Shown one piece after another: positions 1 to 64,000 of a stretch of 64,000 bases of DNA. The stretch lies in the NCBI GenBank assembly GCA_963556255.1, contig OY744612.1, positions 24,209,692 to 24,273,691 on the forward strand. Direction: 5' to 3'. Numbering within the stretch: position 1 is the first letter of the stretch; each line of letters starts with the position of its first letter. Both the position numbers and the translations under genes were made by a program. Under the pieces are notes generated by a model that had not been told where the DNA came from, searched no databases, and worked only from the letters and a program-made list of their open reading frames with translations. The DNA is from Allolobophora icterica (lineage: Eukaryota; Annelida; Clitellata; Crassiclitellata; Lumbricidae).

Positions 1-545
1 TTCCAAGACACGCCCTGCAAAGGTAAGCTAAGTTCAGGTAACTGCTTAAAATTCATAAGGTAGGGTATTATAACTGCTCATTTCTTAGGAAAGGTAAGTC
101 ACCTGTTGATTACTTAGGACCGTTATGGTAACTTTATTTCTTATGTAAGGTAGGGTAAGGTAACTTAGGTGAAATAAGGTAACTGTTCATTTCTTAGGCA
201 AGATGGGGTAATGCAACTGCTCATTTCCTGGATCATGTAAAACTGCTTATTTCTCACATAGATCTTAACATTGAGGCAGTCTGGATTTTCCTCTTACAAC
301 GACAGTAAAAGTACAGACAGTATTATACCAATTATAGCACTGTCTTTTGGAGTCATATCACGAACCGCCTTATAATGAGGCCATGTTATAATGAGTTCAT
401 TTTCTCTAGGTTAATTAATTTTACGATCCATGTCCCTTACCACATTATATCAGAATCTGTGTTACAATGACCAATCTCCAGTGTACTGCTTTTCTCTCTG
501 CATTTATTCTTTGAGGAAAGACAAACGATTAAAACATAAACTGAC
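1..545. other. Intron with degenerate AGGTAA repeats
   Basis: Intron following W66. Bases 15-260 hold about four degenerate units of roughly 60 bp built on AAGGTAA and AACTGCTCATTTCTTAGG. Bases 300-470 match an AT-rich dispersed repeat (TTATAATGAGG, ATCCATGTCCCTTAC) also seen near 14700, 16260, 34370 and 60380. No coding signal. Confidence 0.6.
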
Positions 546-61188
<60,643 letters not shown>

Positions 61189-64000
61189 CTGTTCACACAG
61201 ACAAACAAAACAACTAACTTAGTCATATCTCCACTATACAGAGTCCAAAAAAGCTCCTAAATTTGATGAGTCAACAGAGTGTACTTGTATTCAGTAACTT
61301 CTATTGCACTAGTGTCTAATGCACAAGGCATCAACCGATGGCACACCAAAACCAAGCAGTAATCAGGTCATTATCTAGAAAATCAGTCTGTTAGACAGAC
61401 AGGCAGCCTATGATGATTAAGCAATTTGAACACTCAGGTAAGTTTTAAGTTGAGAACGAAATGACACAAGCAACTGAACAGAGTGCAGAGACACAGGGAG
61501 AGATTTCCAAAAAGTAGGTCCAGCAACTGAAAAAGTACCCATTCATCTTCATTCATCCATTCATTCAAAACACTTATAAGATATCTACTCAGAAGCGCTC
61601 CAAGCCAAACTCTTTGGCGATAAAGAACAGTTTTGATAACGAAAAACTATAATGCTGCGAAGAGCTGGTGTTGACATGCCTGAAGCACAACAAGAAATCC
61701 CGTTAACTCTGATCTGGCTGCCATCAAATTTCACAATACACTGTACATATGACCAGAGTGTTGATAGGTGAGCACACTTAAACATGAAAACCATATTCTA
61801 AAGTAATGATGTAATCTATTTGAATGCAAAGAAAACCACATTCTAAGGCAACAGTGTTATCCATTCTAATTCTAAGCAATGTGATCTCTTCTAATCCGGT
61901 TGAATGTAATATATTATAATCAAATGTAATCTATTCTAATCTAAAGTAGCGATCTACTCTACATTTCTATTCCAGTGTAGTGTGATCTATTATATTCCTA
62001 CGTAATGTAAGTTACTCTAAACCAATGTACTATGTAATCTACAGTATTCTTAATCTAACATAATCCATATAATCCAGTGTATACTCAAGGTGAAAATTGT
62101 CGTGGAGGTTCCAACCCCCTAGTCTTTCTTAGGACCCCCCAGTTAAGACTTCATTGCACACCCCAGGGGGTCGTTTCCAACCCCTCAGTTGTGCCAGTGT
62201 GATTATATTGTGCATATTTTGTAACATTTTTTTCACAATTCATTTTGTGGGTTACTAATAAAGTAATGCTCTGGTTTATTGTGAGATTTTCTGACCAAGT
62301 GAATCGTATGCTAATAAATTTGGTGATGTCATCACTTTAAGGAGTTTAAGCTTTCTATATTGCTTTTTGAATTTTCTCAGTTTGCAAAATACGGATAAAA
62401 TATTCAACTCCACATGGATCAAACTCATCAAAGTCTAACACCTCCAGTATTTTTCTACAATTCTAAGACTGAGTGTACTGTTATCTATTCCAATCCAATG
62501 TAATGTAATCCATTATAAGCGGTAATGACTTCTGTGGTAAGAGGAACTAATGGACAAGGCATTGGGAGATGGCAGCACATCAAAGCCTAACCAAAGGGCA
62601 AGTCAAAATTCCAGAAGGTGAGTCCAATGGGACATTGGATACGCTGGATGGAAGAGATAAGTCTGGAGACTAATTGCTTCTATACACTGGAAGTAATATC
62701 TGCAGTTTATGCTTGGTATAAATCTTGTTGCCAATGCTCATGTTATACAAGTTGTGAAATTATATTTCAAGTTCCTGTCATCCTTGTCATCCGGATGATA
62801 GCGTGCCACTAATGCAAGTAAATCGACTTCGATATCAGGTACTGTACATCCACTATGAATAAATTCATAGATAGCAGATAAACAAATGAATACAGATGAG
62901 TCTGCTTTAGACACTCTGCCACTCTGTTACAGCTAAATTTACGAGTCTTTCTGCAAGATTGGTAGAGTATGAAGGTATCTGAATAAAAGCATATTCATTC
63001 TGTCAAATTATTCACATTTGTCTTGCGTATACGACTATACGTGAGTATTGCGTTCAAGAAGGCACTCAGCCTTAGACAAAAGCCACTGAGGTTCTGTGTA
63101 GTTCAACAATGCTCCTAAATCCCATCATAAACTGCAGAAATTAATGCATGGCTTAGAGATAAAAGCCTTCACTGGGTTTTACCTATGTATCAGAGGTTTT
63201 AACCTCAGTGAATGCATGAATGTCCCTACCAGTCGTTAGGTTGTTAAGTGCCCTTGTAACGGCATGTGCTGTGTTAGGGCGCTGTAGAAATTGACGCATT
63301 CATCATCAATTATGTATGTAAGTATGCACACATGCATTTATGAATGTAGGTACGTATTTCTGTATCATTGTTTACGCCCTCACAAATATGCTCACAACAG
63401 AGTGATCTCAGTTAACTTCAAATGACAGACAGTGGATTTGAACCCAGACTGTAGAGGTGAAAGGCTGATAAGTGAACTGTTCAGCCACTGTGTTATCTCC
63501 ATTGAAGTGTTTATCTTGTTGGGTTATAAGCCCAATTGTAATTGTAATTAGTAACTTCTATCGTGCCCGGTCTCTAATGCACAAGGCATCATCCAACATG
63601 CCATGTAACAACACCTGGAACTGTGCCGTCGGTTTATGCCTTGTGAATTAAATACCGGCACAATAGAAATTACTAATTAATAAAATTTAATAAAATTTTA
63701 AATGTGTGATCTATTGCTGGATTCATTTATTTTTTACTCATCTGAGGTCAAATAATCCCTCAAACATTCATATGTTTATTCTTGTTAGTCATTAATAAAA
63801 AAGTTGTACACTAAGCAGAGAATAATAATCCCTTGAGATAAAAAATGTCCAGAGACTATTAAGAACACTTGGAACTGCTACTTCCTTTCAAGGTTTGACA
63901 AAGAAATTATTAATTTTACATACCACAGTTTTGAGTCCCTACACACAATGGTGCTAGAAATATCAAACAGCAAAAACGAATAAAGTACACTAAAAGCAAA
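61189..64000. other. Upstream intron or 5' flank, repeat-rich, no exon found
   Basis: Holds a CR1-like tail (61285-61600), a LINE tail (about 61550-61790), degenerate TCTATTCTAATC repeats (61800-62070), and at 63535-63670 a fold-back pair of the CR1 tail (AATTAGTAACTTCTATCGTG and its inverted partner). The family's first coding segment was looked for on the minus strand and not seen. Confidence 0.55.

Noticed and set aside
15..260. AGGTAA-rich repeats as a telomere-like or regulatory array
   Set aside because: Units are degenerate, about 60 bp long and within an intron; no telomeric motif is repeated in register.

Overview
This is a eukaryotic, animal-type window. It is dominated by one spliced gene on the minus strand. 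Sixty-six exons, each bounded by GT-AG splice sites, join into a single open frame of 4,101 codons with no stop or frameshift. The product is an axonemal outer-arm dynein heavy chain of the DNAH5/DNAH8 group, so the organism builds motile cilia or flagella. The gene overruns both ends of the window. The start codon and first tail residues should lie beyond base 64000. The last few hundred residues (end of AAA6 and the C-terminal domain) should lie before base 1. Exons are numbered here W1 (61126-61188, 5'-most) to W66 (546-1045, 3'-most).

Layout, read along the gene (high to low coordinates): 61.2-44.4 kb encodes the N-terminal tail; 43.8-35.2 kb the lower tail and linker; 34.1-30.8 kb AAA1 (Walker A GPAGTGKT); 30.2-27.4 kb AAA2 (GPSGAGKT); 25.1-16.9 kb AAA3 (GEQGSAKT); 16.0-12.6 kb AAA4 (GVGGSGKQS); 12.2-8.6 kb the stalk and microtubule-binding domain; 7.9-4.0 kb AAA5 and following; 3.5-0.5 kb AAA6 and the start of the C-terminal region.

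Introns average several hundred bases and carry many mobile elements. These include a decayed BovB/RTE-like LINE (about 19.8-23.1 kb, plus strand); CR1-like LINE remnants and 3' tails; tRNA-derived SINEs; three short hAT-type elements with intact 8-bp target duplications; a 1.5-kb element with a TA duplication; a 700-bp inverted-repeat element; a small family of 70-bp palindromes; and a 348-bp pure (ACC)n array inside a retroposon with a 12-bp target duplication. This repeat mix fits an aquatic invertebrate, but the species cannot be fixed from sequence alone. No second host gene, RNA gene, CRISPR array or operon was found. Introns and flanks longer than 300 bases that are not described below show only AT-rich unique sequence to my eye. 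I see no strong evidence for a wholly new biological system; the most unusual items are structural features of the repeats.
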